Shown: in pieces, positions 7,561-14,639 of the stretch
How the letters are laid out: each line of letters opens with the position of its first letter
Numbering within the stretch: the first letter of the stretch is position 1
Assembly: GCA_902465325.1 (NCBI GenBank)
Contig: CABQMV010000037.1
Span: 1-15,488 of the forward strand
Origin: an uncultured Oscillospiraceae bacterium
GTDB taxonomy: Bacteria; Bacillota; Clostridia; UBA1212; SIG427
Reading direction: 5' to 3'
DNA length: 15,488 bases
Position numbers and translations under genes: made by a program
The notes under the pieces: model-generated
Database searches by the model: none
Told to the model about the DNA's origin: nothing
What the model saw: only the letters and a program-made list of their open reading frames with translations

Positions 7561-7604
7561 GAGATAATTATGCAGGTGCTTGTGAGATAGGAAGGATGCC
7601 TTGG

Positions 7605-7633
7605 TTGACGGAGCGGCCGTTATCTTGTATAAT
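7605..7633 (+). promoter_or_regulatory. Promoter of the transglutaminase-phosphatase-ribonuclease operon
   Basis: TTGACG (7605-7610), 17 bases, and a perfect TATAAT (7628-7633), followed by a T-rich start region. It stands 30 bases before the GTG start and is the only strong promoter seen ahead of the three closely spaced genes. Confidence 0.8.
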
Positions 7634-7663
7634 TTTTTTATTAATAAGTAAAGGAATAGATAA

Positions 7664-8899
7664 GTGAAACGGCCCGTTCGAATTTTAATTTGTATACTGT
7701 TCGCATCTTTGCTTTTTTTCTGCGGCGGCTGCCAGCCGGTGGACCGGATTCTGAAGTCTGTTCTGGCAGAGACACAGGCGCCGCCGGCTCCTTCTGCCTC
7801 TGCTGACGACTATAAGAGCCGGGTTGAATTTTTCAATGCAGAGGGCACTCCCCAATATATACAAAAACAGGAGCTGCTCTTATACAAATCTGAGTATGCG
7901 GACTGTATGGGTAACTGGTTCCGGGACCGGCTTTCCGGAGACAGCCTCCTGATCTATCAGGCTCTTTTGTATGCCATGGAGCATTGTTATACGAATGTTG
8001 GTATTTTTGTAGAAGATACTTCTATGGATTTATACCGGCCCCGAGATTTTCTGGCCATGGATTCCCCTTTTCTGGAGCAGAATTACAGCTCTGAGGAAGA
8101 GATCGTAATTTTGGGTTCCCGCGTAACATACCGGATGGACCGTTTTTGCCAGCAGGCCTGGGAGCTGAAAATGCAGGCACTAGGCAGAGCCAGAGAAATT
8201 GCGCAGTCAGTACCGGCTTCCTGTGTTTCGGAGCTGCAGCGTATGGCCTATGTGTATGATTTTCTGAGGGAGTTTGTAGTGTATACTTCCTATCAGGATG
8301 GTCAGCAGGCAAATTATCTCTATGACGCCCTGTGCAGGGGAAAGACAAACTGTGACGGCTATTCCAACGCCCTGGCGCTGCTGCTTCGGTTGACAGGAAT
8401 TTTGTGCTGCGAGGCAATGGGGGACGACGGGACGGAGGAAAAAGGAGAATTGGTGGGGCATACCTGGGTCTGTGGGCAGCTGGAGGGCCGCTTTTACAAT
8501 TTTGATGCGACCTTTGATGAGGCGGCAGATGACAATGATTTTGCAGCGTACCGGCGCTATTTCGGTGTGTCTGACAATGTGTTGAGCATGACGCATTTTG
8601 AATATGATGAGGAGCGGCCTGTATGTGATGAGGTAAGCAGGGATATGGACTGTGCCGACGGATACTTTGAGGATATGACTTCTTATGACTGCATTGCCGC
8701 GGCGGCTGCGCTTTCCGATCAAAGGACGGAGGAGGGGAAACTTAGAACGCTGCTGTCTTTTCCAGGTGGGTTTTCGGAGAAGGATGTGGAACATTTTATG
8801 GATGTTTTTATAGAGCAAGTGGAGAACAGTGCTTCTGTATCCTATATTCCCTGCTTTGACGGCGGGCGGACACTTCTTTTATTAATTACAGAAGAATGA
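7664..8899 (+). CDS. Transglutaminase-like lipoprotein, Cys-rich
   Basis: A 411-residue exported protein. GTG 7664 has AAGGA eight bases upstream and gives a proper signal: basic KRPVR, a hydrophobic core, then CGGC with the lipid-modified Cys at 23 (Cys at -3 instead of the usual Leu makes the lipobox slightly unusual). A low-complexity Pro/Ala/Ser tether follows. The transglutaminase core (about 205-290) shows the catalytic triad C230 (TNCDGYSNA), H266 (VGHTWV) and D281 (NFDATFD) in normal order and spacing. Bacterial relatives act as proteases or peptide-processing enzymes on the cell surface rather than cross-linkers, so the substrate is open. The mature protein has 13 further cysteines, many for an exported protein. 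The C-terminal 110 residues are not recognised. It is the first gene of a probable three-gene operon. Confidence 0.88.
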   Translation: MKRPVRILICILFASLLFFCGGCQPVDRILKSVLAETQAPPAPSASADDYKSRVEFFNAEGTPQYIQKQELLLYKSEYADCMGNWFRDRLSGDSLLIYQALLYAMEHCYTNVGIFVEDTSMDLYRPRDFLAMDSPFLEQNYSSEEEIVILGSRVTYRMDRFCQQAWELKMQALGRAREIAQSVPASCVSELQRMAYVYDFLREFVVYTSYQDGQQANYLYDALCRGKTNCDGYSNALALLLRLTGILCCEAMGDDGTEEKGELVGHTWVCGQLEGRFYNFDATFDEAADDNDFAAYRRYFGVSDNVLSMTHFEYDEERPVCDEVSRDMDCADGYFEDMTSYDCIAAAAALSDQRTEEGKLRTLLSFPGGFSEKDVEHFMDVFIEQVENSASVSYIPCFDGGRTLLLLITEE

Positions 8900-8930
8900 C
8901 AGAAAATTTTTATACGGAGGAATGATTTTA

Positions 8931-10574
8931 ATGAAGAAAAGTAAATATCTGGTTGCGGCTGTTTTGCTGATCTGCCTGCTTTTGGGCGTATGCGGGTGCC
9001 AAAACGAACCGAAACGTACATTACTTCCTACGCTGGAGCCCACGGCAGCTCCCGATCTGGAGACGGCTCACAAGCTGACAGTGACAGCGGAGCCGGCAGA
9101 AGGAGGGACTGCTGTCCTCAGCAGGGACCTTGTACGGTACGGAGAGACGGCAGAGCTGACGGTTTCGTGCAGCGCAGGATATAAGGTTGCTTCTGTAAAG
9201 GTAAACGGCAAGGATGTATTTTTTTGTAACGGTGTAGGAAAGATCAGCGGCATGACAGAAGACGGACAAGTGACAGTGCAGTTTGCAGAGAAGCGAGAAA
9301 GCTCGCCGGAAAAGGTGGTTCCGGGCTCTATTACAGCTACCTTTTATAATCAGGCGGCCACCGAAATCGGAATTTCCTGGCATACGGATCAGGAGGGGAT
9401 TCCTGTTGTCAAGGTAAGGAAAGCGGAAGGGGCGGATCGGGACAATCCTGATTTTTCTGAGGGAATGACCGTTGCCGGCTATACTTATTTTACCGCTGCA
9501 AATTATGCCAATTACGCGGCCCTGCAGAATCTGGAGCCGGACACAGAGTACCTGTATGTGGTAGGGGATTCGGAGCACAATGTATACAGTCAGGTTTGCA
9601 GCTTCCATACAAAGGCGGAAAATCCGGATAAAATGATATTCCTGCACTTTTCGGATTCTCAGGACGATGTAAATTTCGGTACAATTTGGGCTGGCGGACT
9701 AAAGGACGCTTTTTCCCGGTACAAAGAGGCGGCGTTCGTGCTGAATACCGGCGATATGGTACAGGAGGGCGGTAAGGAAGAACTGTGGAATAAGATGCTG
9801 GATATTACCGGAGACTATCTGCATAATAATATTTTGGTATATGCCGCCGGAAACCACGACTACTGGGATGCCTATCTGTACGGTGCGACACAGTGTGCCT
9901 TTTCCCATTTCTGCATTGATGTCCCCAATCGTCAGAATGTCAGAGAAGGGATGTATTACTCTTTTGACTATGGGGACGCCCATGTTACTGTGCTGAATAC
10001 AGGGGATTCCCAGGAGACGGACGACTGGGGGCTTACTGTTGACCAGATTCGTTGGGTAAAGCAGGATCTGCTTTCTACCGACAAGACCTGGAAAATAGTG
10101 GCAATGCACAATCCCCTATATTCTCCGGGCAAATACGGCTCCGGTTCTGACTACAATTTGATGGCGCTGACCTTGCGAAAACAGCTGAATTCCATATTTT
10201 CAGAATGCGGGGTAGATCTGGTGCTGACCGGGCATGATCACGTGTATTCCAGAACCTATCCGGTTTCTGCTGAAGGAGAGCCCTTAAGAAAGACAAAAAC
10301 TAAAACGGAAAATGACATTGAATATATGATAAATCCTCAAGGTCCTGTACATCTGGCTTCTGGCGTTGCCGGCAATCAGGCCAGAGGAATTTTTGAAGAA
10401 TTTCCTGAAGGGGAAAGAGAAATGTTCCAGCAGATGCAGGAGACTACCTTTGAACACTGCACTTATTCGGCCATTACAATAGAGGGCAATCGTCTGACCG
10501 TTGAATATTATGATGTAAATGGAGCCGGGGGGGAGAGCCAGCGTGTGTATTCCTGGGGAATTTTAAAAAAATAA
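8931..10574 (+). CDS. Purple-acid-phosphatase-like metallophosphoesterase lipoprotein with InlB-type repeat
   Basis: A protein of 547 residues. GGAGG (8916-8920) is only one base from the ATG at 8922 but ten from the ATG at 8931, so 8931 is preferred. Lipobox VCGC places the lipid Cys at 23. After a short tether comes a repeat resembling the divergent InlB B-repeat (about 45-120, LTVTAEPAEGGTA...YKVASVKVNGKDV), then a fibronectin-like purple acid phosphatase N-domain (about 133-230), then the calcineurin-like domain. Metal ligand motifs are D242 (FSDSQ), D275 (TGDM), N308-H309-D310 (GNHD), H393 (AMHNPLYS) and H435-D436-H437 (GHDHVYSRTYP). The first motif is DSQ rather than DxH, a known variant of this branch. 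It should hydrolyse phosphate esters outside the membrane; the substrate is unknown. It lies 31 bases after the transglutaminase gene. Confidence 0.92.
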   Translation: MKKSKYLVAAVLLICLLLGVCGCQNEPKRTLLPTLEPTAAPDLETAHKLTVTAEPAEGGTAVLSRDLVRYGETAELTVSCSAGYKVASVKVNGKDVFFCNGVGKISGMTEDGQVTVQFAEKRESSPEKVVPGSITATFYNQAATEIGISWHTDQEGIPVVKVRKAEGADRDNPDFSEGMTVAGYTYFTAANYANYAALQNLEPDTEYLYVVGDSEHNVYSQVCSFHTKAENPDKMIFLHFSDSQDDVNFGTIWAGGLKDAFSRYKEAAFVLNTGDMVQEGGKEELWNKMLDITGDYLHNNILVYAAGNHDYWDAYLYGATQCAFSHFCIDVPNRQNVREGMYYSFDYGDAHVTVLNTGDSQETDDWGLTVDQIRWVKQDLLSTDKTWKIVAMHNPLYSPGKYGSGSDYNLMALTLRKQLNSIFSECGVDLVLTGHDHVYSRTYPVSAEGEPLRKTKTKTENDIEYMINPQGPVHLASGVAGNQARGIFEEFPEGEREMFQQMQETTFEHCTYSAITIEGNRLTVEYYDVNGAGGESQRVYSWGILKK

Positions 10575-10602
10575 CTGTTTTGACAAAATAGGAGGAACAG
10601 GG

Positions 10603-12198
10603 ATGAAGCTGAATTTTTTAGGAGCCGCTCATGAGGTGACGGGAAGCTGTTACCTGCTTCAGGTGGGGGGGAATCATCTTCTGATTGACTGCGGTATGGA
10701 GCAGGGACCGGATCTTTTTGAGAATCAGCAGCTGCCGGTCAACCCGGCAGAGATACAGGCTGTTTTAGTAACCCATGCGCACATTGACCATTCCGGCAAG
10801 CTTCCTTATCTGTATAAGCAGGGCTTCCAGGGGTCTGTATATGCCACAGAGGCTACCTGCGACCTGTGCGGCATTATGCTCAGGGATGCGGCGCATATTC
10901 AGGAGTTTGAGGCCGGATGGAGGAATCGGAAAGCTAAGAGGGCTGGCAAACCGGAATACGTTCCGATTTATACCATGGAGGATGCAGAGGGGGTTCTAAA
11001 GCATTTTGTCCCCTGCGACTATCATAGACAGGTTTCTGTGCTTCCCGGAATTACTGCTGAGTTTATTGATGCGGGACATTTGCTGGGCTCTGCCTCTGTC
11101 CTGCTTACGGTTACCCAGGGGACGGAGACGATCCGTCTGGTATTCTCAGGGGATATTGGAAATACCGGGAAACCGATTCTCAGAGATCCGGAATACCTGA
11201 CAGAAGCAGACTACGTTGTTATAGAGTCAACCTATGGTGACCGAAGCCATGGCCCGAAACCGGATTATGTGGCAGAGATGTCAAAGATTATTCAGAGAAC
11301 CCTTGACAGGGGAGGCAATTTGGTGATACCGGCTTTTGCCGTGGGGCGTACACAGGAAATTCTGTATTTTATCAGACAGATTAAAGATCGGAATTTAGTG
11401 AAAGGCCACCCGGATTTTCCGGTATATGTAGACAGCCCTATGGCAAACGAGGCCACGAATATATTTAACCACAACAGTCTCACCTGCTTTGACAGAGAAA
11501 CGGTGGATTTAATTGAAAGGGGCATGAATCCCATTGGCTTTAAGGGCTTGTGTACTTCTCTGACCAGTCAGGAGTCTAGAGCCATTAATGAGAACCCTGT
11601 TCCCAAAGTAATTATTTCCGCCAGCGGGATGTGCGAGGCGGGAAGAATCCGGCATCATCTGAAGCACAATCTGTGGCGCAGGGAGTGTACGGTACTGTTT
11701 GTGGGCTATCAGAGTGCAGGAACGCTTGGAAGGTCTCTGCTGGAAGGGGCAGCACAGGTAAAGCTGTTTGGCGAGGTGATAGAGGTACGGGCCGAAATTG
11801 CGCAGCTCAACAGTATAAGCGGTCACGCGGATGCAGAGGGTTTGGTCAAATGGATTTCCTTATTTGTGCCTAAGCCCCGGCATGTATTTGTTACGCACGG
11901 GGAGGATACAGTCTGTGATGCTCTGAAAGAGAGATTGGTAAAGGAACTGAGACTGTCTGCCAGTGCTCCCTATAACGGAGAATGCTGGGATCTGTTGGCG
12001 AACGCTATGGTGAAAGAGGGGAGCCGAGTCAGGTTGAAGCCTCTGGCGGCAAACGGCAGTGAGGATGCTTTCTTTAAGCGGCTTGTGTCGTCGGTTAAGC
12101 GGCTCATGTCTCTGGCGGAGAGAATGAGAAAGGCTCCCCGTAAGGAGCTGGAGGAGCTTACCCGGGACGTAAATCAAATTTGCCGGAAATGGGAATAG
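10603..12198 (+). CDS. Beta-CASP metallo-beta-lactamase-fold ribonuclease
   Basis: A 531-residue cytoplasmic protein. The metallo-beta-lactamase part has H58-A-H60-I-D62-H63, H159 (DAGHLLGSAS) and D184 (SGDIG), the usual zinc ligands. The beta-CASP insertion carries ESTYGDRSH, PAFAVGRTQEIL, SASGMCEAGRIRHHLK and GYQSAGTLGR, followed by H408 in SGHADAEGL. This combination defines the RNA-processing CPSF-73/RNase J/YSH1-like superfamily; there is no N-terminal KH domain, so it is a single-module form of about normal length plus a helical, basic C-terminal tail (about 480-531). It probably cleaves or trims RNA, though the target is unknown. GGAGGA (10591-10596) sits six bases before the ATG. It follows the phosphatase gene by 28 bases and so shares its transcript, although its job seems unrelated. 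Confidence 0.94.
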   Translation: MKLNFLGAAHEVTGSCYLLQVGGNHLLIDCGMEQGPDLFENQQLPVNPAEIQAVLVTHAHIDHSGKLPYLYKQGFQGSVYATEATCDLCGIMLRDAAHIQEFEAGWRNRKAKRAGKPEYVPIYTMEDAEGVLKHFVPCDYHRQVSVLPGITAEFIDAGHLLGSASVLLTVTQGTETIRLVFSGDIGNTGKPILRDPEYLTEADYVVIESTYGDRSHGPKPDYVAEMSKIIQRTLDRGGNLVIPAFAVGRTQEILYFIRQIKDRNLVKGHPDFPVYVDSPMANEATNIFNHNSLTCFDRETVDLIERGMNPIGFKGLCTSLTSQESRAINENPVPKVIISASGMCEAGRIRHHLKHNLWRRECTVLFVGYQSAGTLGRSLLEGAAQVKLFGEVIEVRAEIAQLNSISGHADAEGLVKWISLFVPKPRHVFVTHGEDTVCDALKERLVKELRLSASAPYNGECWDLLANAMVKEGSRVRLKPLAANGSEDAFFKRLVSSVKRLMSLAERMRKAPRKELEELTRDVNQICRKWE

Positions 12199-12289
12199 AC
12201 TGCACTGCTTGACGGACCTGACAAAGACTCTGACTGAATGGGGAAGTTCTTGTTATGAAAATTTTATATTTTGAAAGAGTGACAGGGGC

Positions 12290-12318
12290 TTTTCACAGAA
12301 GGGGATTCGTGTTAAAAT
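12290..12318 (+). promoter_or_regulatory. Possible promoter ahead of the nitroreductase leader
   Basis: TTTTCA (12290-12295) and TAAAAT (12313-12318) stand 17 bases apart in an A/T-rich stretch. The -35 is weak. It would give a leader of about 200 bases before the nitroreductase. Confidence 0.35.
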
Positions 12319-12424
12319 AATAAAATAGTAAATACATTCTGCCAGGTGCGTTATGCCTGGCTTATTGAGAGCCCTGGGGTATTACAGAGGTGTCCCTGTT
12401 CATAAATATGAAGAGGAGGATTGC

Positions 12425-12517
12425 GTGGGAAATCATTTATGTATGCAGTTTTGTTCCTTTCAGAGCCGAGGGCGGGGGGCTCCGATATTCCCCGAGGGAA
12501 TACCGTCACAACTTTAA
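12425..12517 (+). CDS. Possible leader peptide upstream of the nitroreductase
   Basis: GTG 12425 lies five bases after AGGAGG (12414-12419), the best ribosome binding site in the area. It opens a 30-codon frame (VGNHLCMQFCSFQS..., ending PSQL) that stops at 12515-12517, six bases before the nitroreductase ATG at 12524, which has only a weak site of its own. This layout suggests translational coupling or a leader peptide. A TTG at 12421 in another frame could use the same site instead. The peptide resembles nothing I know, and it may be chance. Confidence 0.3.
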   Translation: MGNHLCMQFCSFQSRGRGAPIFPEGIPSQL

Positions 12518-12523
12518 TAAGGC

Positions 12524-13228
12524 ATGGTGAGTTATATGTTGACAATGAAGGAAGCAATCGATGTGCGGCAGTCGAGAAGAAGCTATTTGGGAACGCCGCT
12601 GAAGGCGGAGGATGTTCAGGCTTTGGAAGCTTGTATCAAAGGGGTAAATGAAGAGAGCGGACTTTCCGTTCAGCTAATTCAGAACTCCCCTGAGACTTTT
12701 GCTAAAAGCTACTGCGGCATCAAGGGCGCCAATTCTTTTTTTGCCATTGTTGGAAATGAAGAGGAAACTCATCTTCTTGAGAAGGTAGGCTATTATGGAG
12801 AGAAGGTTGTACTGGAAGCTACCCGCCTGGGGCTGGGGACCTGTTGGGTTTCTGTTACATACGACAGGGACAAATGTCCCTGTGTCATAAAAAAAGGACA
12901 AAAGCTGGTTATTGTAATTGCGGTAGGCGAGATTGCAGAAGAAATCATGCCTGATGATGAATTTGCGAGACATCTGAATCACAGAAGCTCCCGGCCCATA
13001 GAATATATGTATACTGCGGAGGGAGAACCTCCGGCCTGGTTTATTGAGGGTATGCAGGCAGTGGCCAAGGCACCGTCGGGCCTAAATGCCCAACCGGTAA
13101 AGTTTTTCTACAGTCCTGCGAGAATTTTTGCCTATGTGGACGGCGTACCGGTTAATCAAAATATTGATTTGGGTATTGCAGAGCTGCATTTTGAAGTGGG
13201 CTCCGGCAGAAAAATTTTTGATAAATAG
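12524..13228 (+). CDS. Nitroreductase-family FMN oxidoreductase
   Basis: A protein of up to 234 residues. The N-terminal MKEAIDVRQSRRSYLGTPL is the usual start of FMN nitroreductases, with the basic cluster that binds the FMN phosphate. Further on are ANSFFAIVG, the helix EKVVLEATRLGLGTCWVSV and, in the second half, APSGLNAQPVKFFY and DLGIAELHFE. The two halves, each with a nitroreductase-like segment, match the putative TM-nitroreductase type, which carries the fold in one chain. It should be a cytoplasmic NAD(P)H-dependent flavoenzyme with an unknown substrate. The start is uncertain: ATG 12524 has poor spacing to AAGG, while ATG 12536 has GGTGAG four bases ahead and ATG 12545 begins the conserved part. 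A hairpin and possible leader peptide precede it. Confidence 0.88.
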   Translation: MVSYMLTMKEAIDVRQSRRSYLGTPLKAEDVQALEACIKGVNEESGLSVQLIQNSPETFAKSYCGIKGANSFFAIVGNEEETHLLEKVGYYGEKVVLEATRLGLGTCWVSVTYDRDKCPCVIKKGQKLVIVIAVGEIAEEIMPDDEFARHLNHRSSRPIEYMYTAEGEPPAWFIEGMQAVAKAPSGLNAQPVKFFYSPARIFAYVDGVPVNQNIDLGIAELHFEVGSGRKIFDK

Positions 13229-13267
13229 AGAAAAGCCTACAGCAAATTTCGTATATTCTGAGCCTGC

Positions 13268-13290
13268 CCCCGGAATCGAGCCTTCCGGGG
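13268..13290 (+). terminator. Strong GC-rich hairpin after the nitroreductase, probable terminator
   Basis: CCCCGGAA (13268-13275) and TTCCGGGG (13283-13290) form a perfect eight-pair stem with a seven-base loop, 40 bases after the nitroreductase stop. The nearest T run (13311-13315) is 20 bases further on, so it may be a weak or factor-assisted terminator, or an RNA-stabilising stem between genes. Confidence 0.45.
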
Positions 13291-13418
13291 ACTTCTGCGG
13301 TAATACTGTGTTTTTCTGCGGCACAGGAGCAGGGGAAAACAGAGAAAAGCCGGACTGAGAAAATAGAAATGACAGTAAAAGATAAAATAAAATGAAGAAA
13401 GAGGGAGAAGGAAGTTCT

Positions 13419-14639
13419 ATGAAAAAATATCCTATATCATTTTGGTGCGGGCCGCCTCATGACAAAGCAAGAGAGGAAGAGGTCATTAAAGAAATCGCCG
13501 AGGCGGGCATGACGGTGATGGAGGCCAGGTACGACGCCAAGACAAACAAGCGTGTTATTGAGCTGGCAGCAAAATACGGGATGAAGACCAGCGTTTTAGA
13601 CGACAGAATTTATGCGGCTCTTAATGGAGAGGATGGCTGGGAGGCTCAGCTGGAGAGCTTTGTAAATGACTATAAAGATCTGCCGACAGTGGATAATTAT
13701 TTTCTGCAGGATGAGCCTACTGAAGTAGCTTTTCCGGCCCTGCGAAGGGTGAAGGACAAGCTGAGTCAGCTGGATCCGGCACACAAGGCGCTGGTAAACC
13801 TGCTTCCGATTCCTCCGGTAGTAGATGTGGAGCATTATGAGCTTTATCTGCGGGAATTTGTCAATGTCTTTGAACCTGAAATTCTCAGCTATGACCATTA
13901 TAACCTGATGTATCGTGAGGTAGAGCGTCTTACAGATCAGCCTGAGGCAAATCTGTCGGAGGAAAACAGAACCACCAATGGATGGGTTGGAAAGCTCTAT
14001 GAAAAATATAACCGGCCCACTTTTCTGGATAACCTGGAGCTGGTTCGCCAGGTGGCGCAGGAGAAAAAGATTCCGTGGAAAATCATTGTACTCTGTGTAG
14101 AGCACTGGGTATACCGAAATGTAAACGAATCAGAGATCCGCTGGCAGGTATTTAACTCTCTGGCCTACGGTCCTATGGAAATCGACTATTTTACCTACTG
14201 GACTCCTGCGGGCAATGCAGAGGGCTGGGACTATCACAATGCGATTATCAATCTGGGCGGCACAAAAAACAGCCGGTATTACATTGTGCAGCGTGTTAAT
14301 AAGGATTTGGCCCTGCTGGGCGCAGAGATTGTAGATGCACAGTCCGAAGAAGTGCTTCACATCGGTTTTGAGCCGGGTGACAAGCTGGTTCGGTATTTTA
14401 CCGGCTACAAAGCGCTGACACAGGTAGATGCCCGTGCGCTGACATTAGGCTTCTTTGACAATGGCAGGATCCTTTTGGCGAATAAGGATATGGAGAACAG
14501 TCAGTCTGTTTCCTTTACCTTTGACGGCCAGCCGGAGCATCTGAATAAGAACAGCGGAAAATGGGAGCAGATGTCTCTGGCAGACGACGGCAGATATCAC
14601 CTCTGCATTGCTGCAGGGGACGGAGAAATGATACGGTGA
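13419..14639 (+). CDS. TIM-barrel protein, putative glycoside hydrolase of unassigned family
   Basis: A 406-residue protein with no signal peptide. I chose ATG 13419, which has AAGGA six bases upstream; ATG 13392, nine codons earlier, has no such site. The first 300 or so residues look like a (beta/alpha)8 barrel: ISFWCGPP on strand 1, GMTVMEARYD, GMKTSVLDDRIY, then NYFLQDEP, where E99 follows Asp and precedes Pro much as the acid/base Glu of clan GH-A does. E228 (IVLCVEHW) on a later strand is a candidate nucleophile, and YFTYWTP (W261) could line the sugar site. The last 80 or so residues look like a beta-sandwich (LTLGFFDNGRILLANKD). It may act on beta-galactoside-like or related oligosaccharides inside the cell, but I do not recognise the family. 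It overlaps the next gene by four bases. Confidence 0.75.
   Translation: MKKYPISFWCGPPHDKAREEEVIKEIAEAGMTVMEARYDAKTNKRVIELAAKYGMKTSVLDDRIYAALNGEDGWEAQLESFVNDYKDLPTVDNYFLQDEPTEVAFPALRRVKDKLSQLDPAHKALVNLLPIPPVVDVEHYELYLREFVNVFEPEILSYDHYNLMYREVERLTDQPEANLSEENRTTNGWVGKLYEKYNRPTFLDNLELVRQVAQEKKIPWKIIVLCVEHWVYRNVNESEIRWQVFNSLAYGPMEIDYFTYWTPAGNAEGWDYHNAIINLGGTKNSRYYIVQRVNKDLALLGAEIVDAQSEEVLHIGFEPGDKLVRYFTGYKALTQVDARALTLGFFDNGRILLANKDMENSQSVSFTFDGQPEHLNKNSGKWEQMSLADDGRYHLCIAAGDGEMIR

Larger units (their letters stand above)
12199..12523 (+). other. 325-base gap before the nitroreductase: two hairpins and a possible leader peptide
   Basis: No gene of ordinary size is supported here. It holds a weak promoter, a hairpin GCCAGG/CCTGGC at 12341-12361 (six pairs plus two G-U pairs, no T run), a strong AGGAGG at 12414-12419, a 30-codon frame, and a perfect TATTCCC-CGA-GGGAATA hairpin at 12486-12502. 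The last ends 21 bases before the ATG at 12524 and could affect its translation. Confidence 0.5.

Noticed and set aside
12421..12651. A 76-codon frame from TTG 12421 using the AGGAGG site.
   Set aside because: It runs far into the nitroreductase in the wrong frame and looks like random translation; the GTG frame ending before the nitroreductase fits better.
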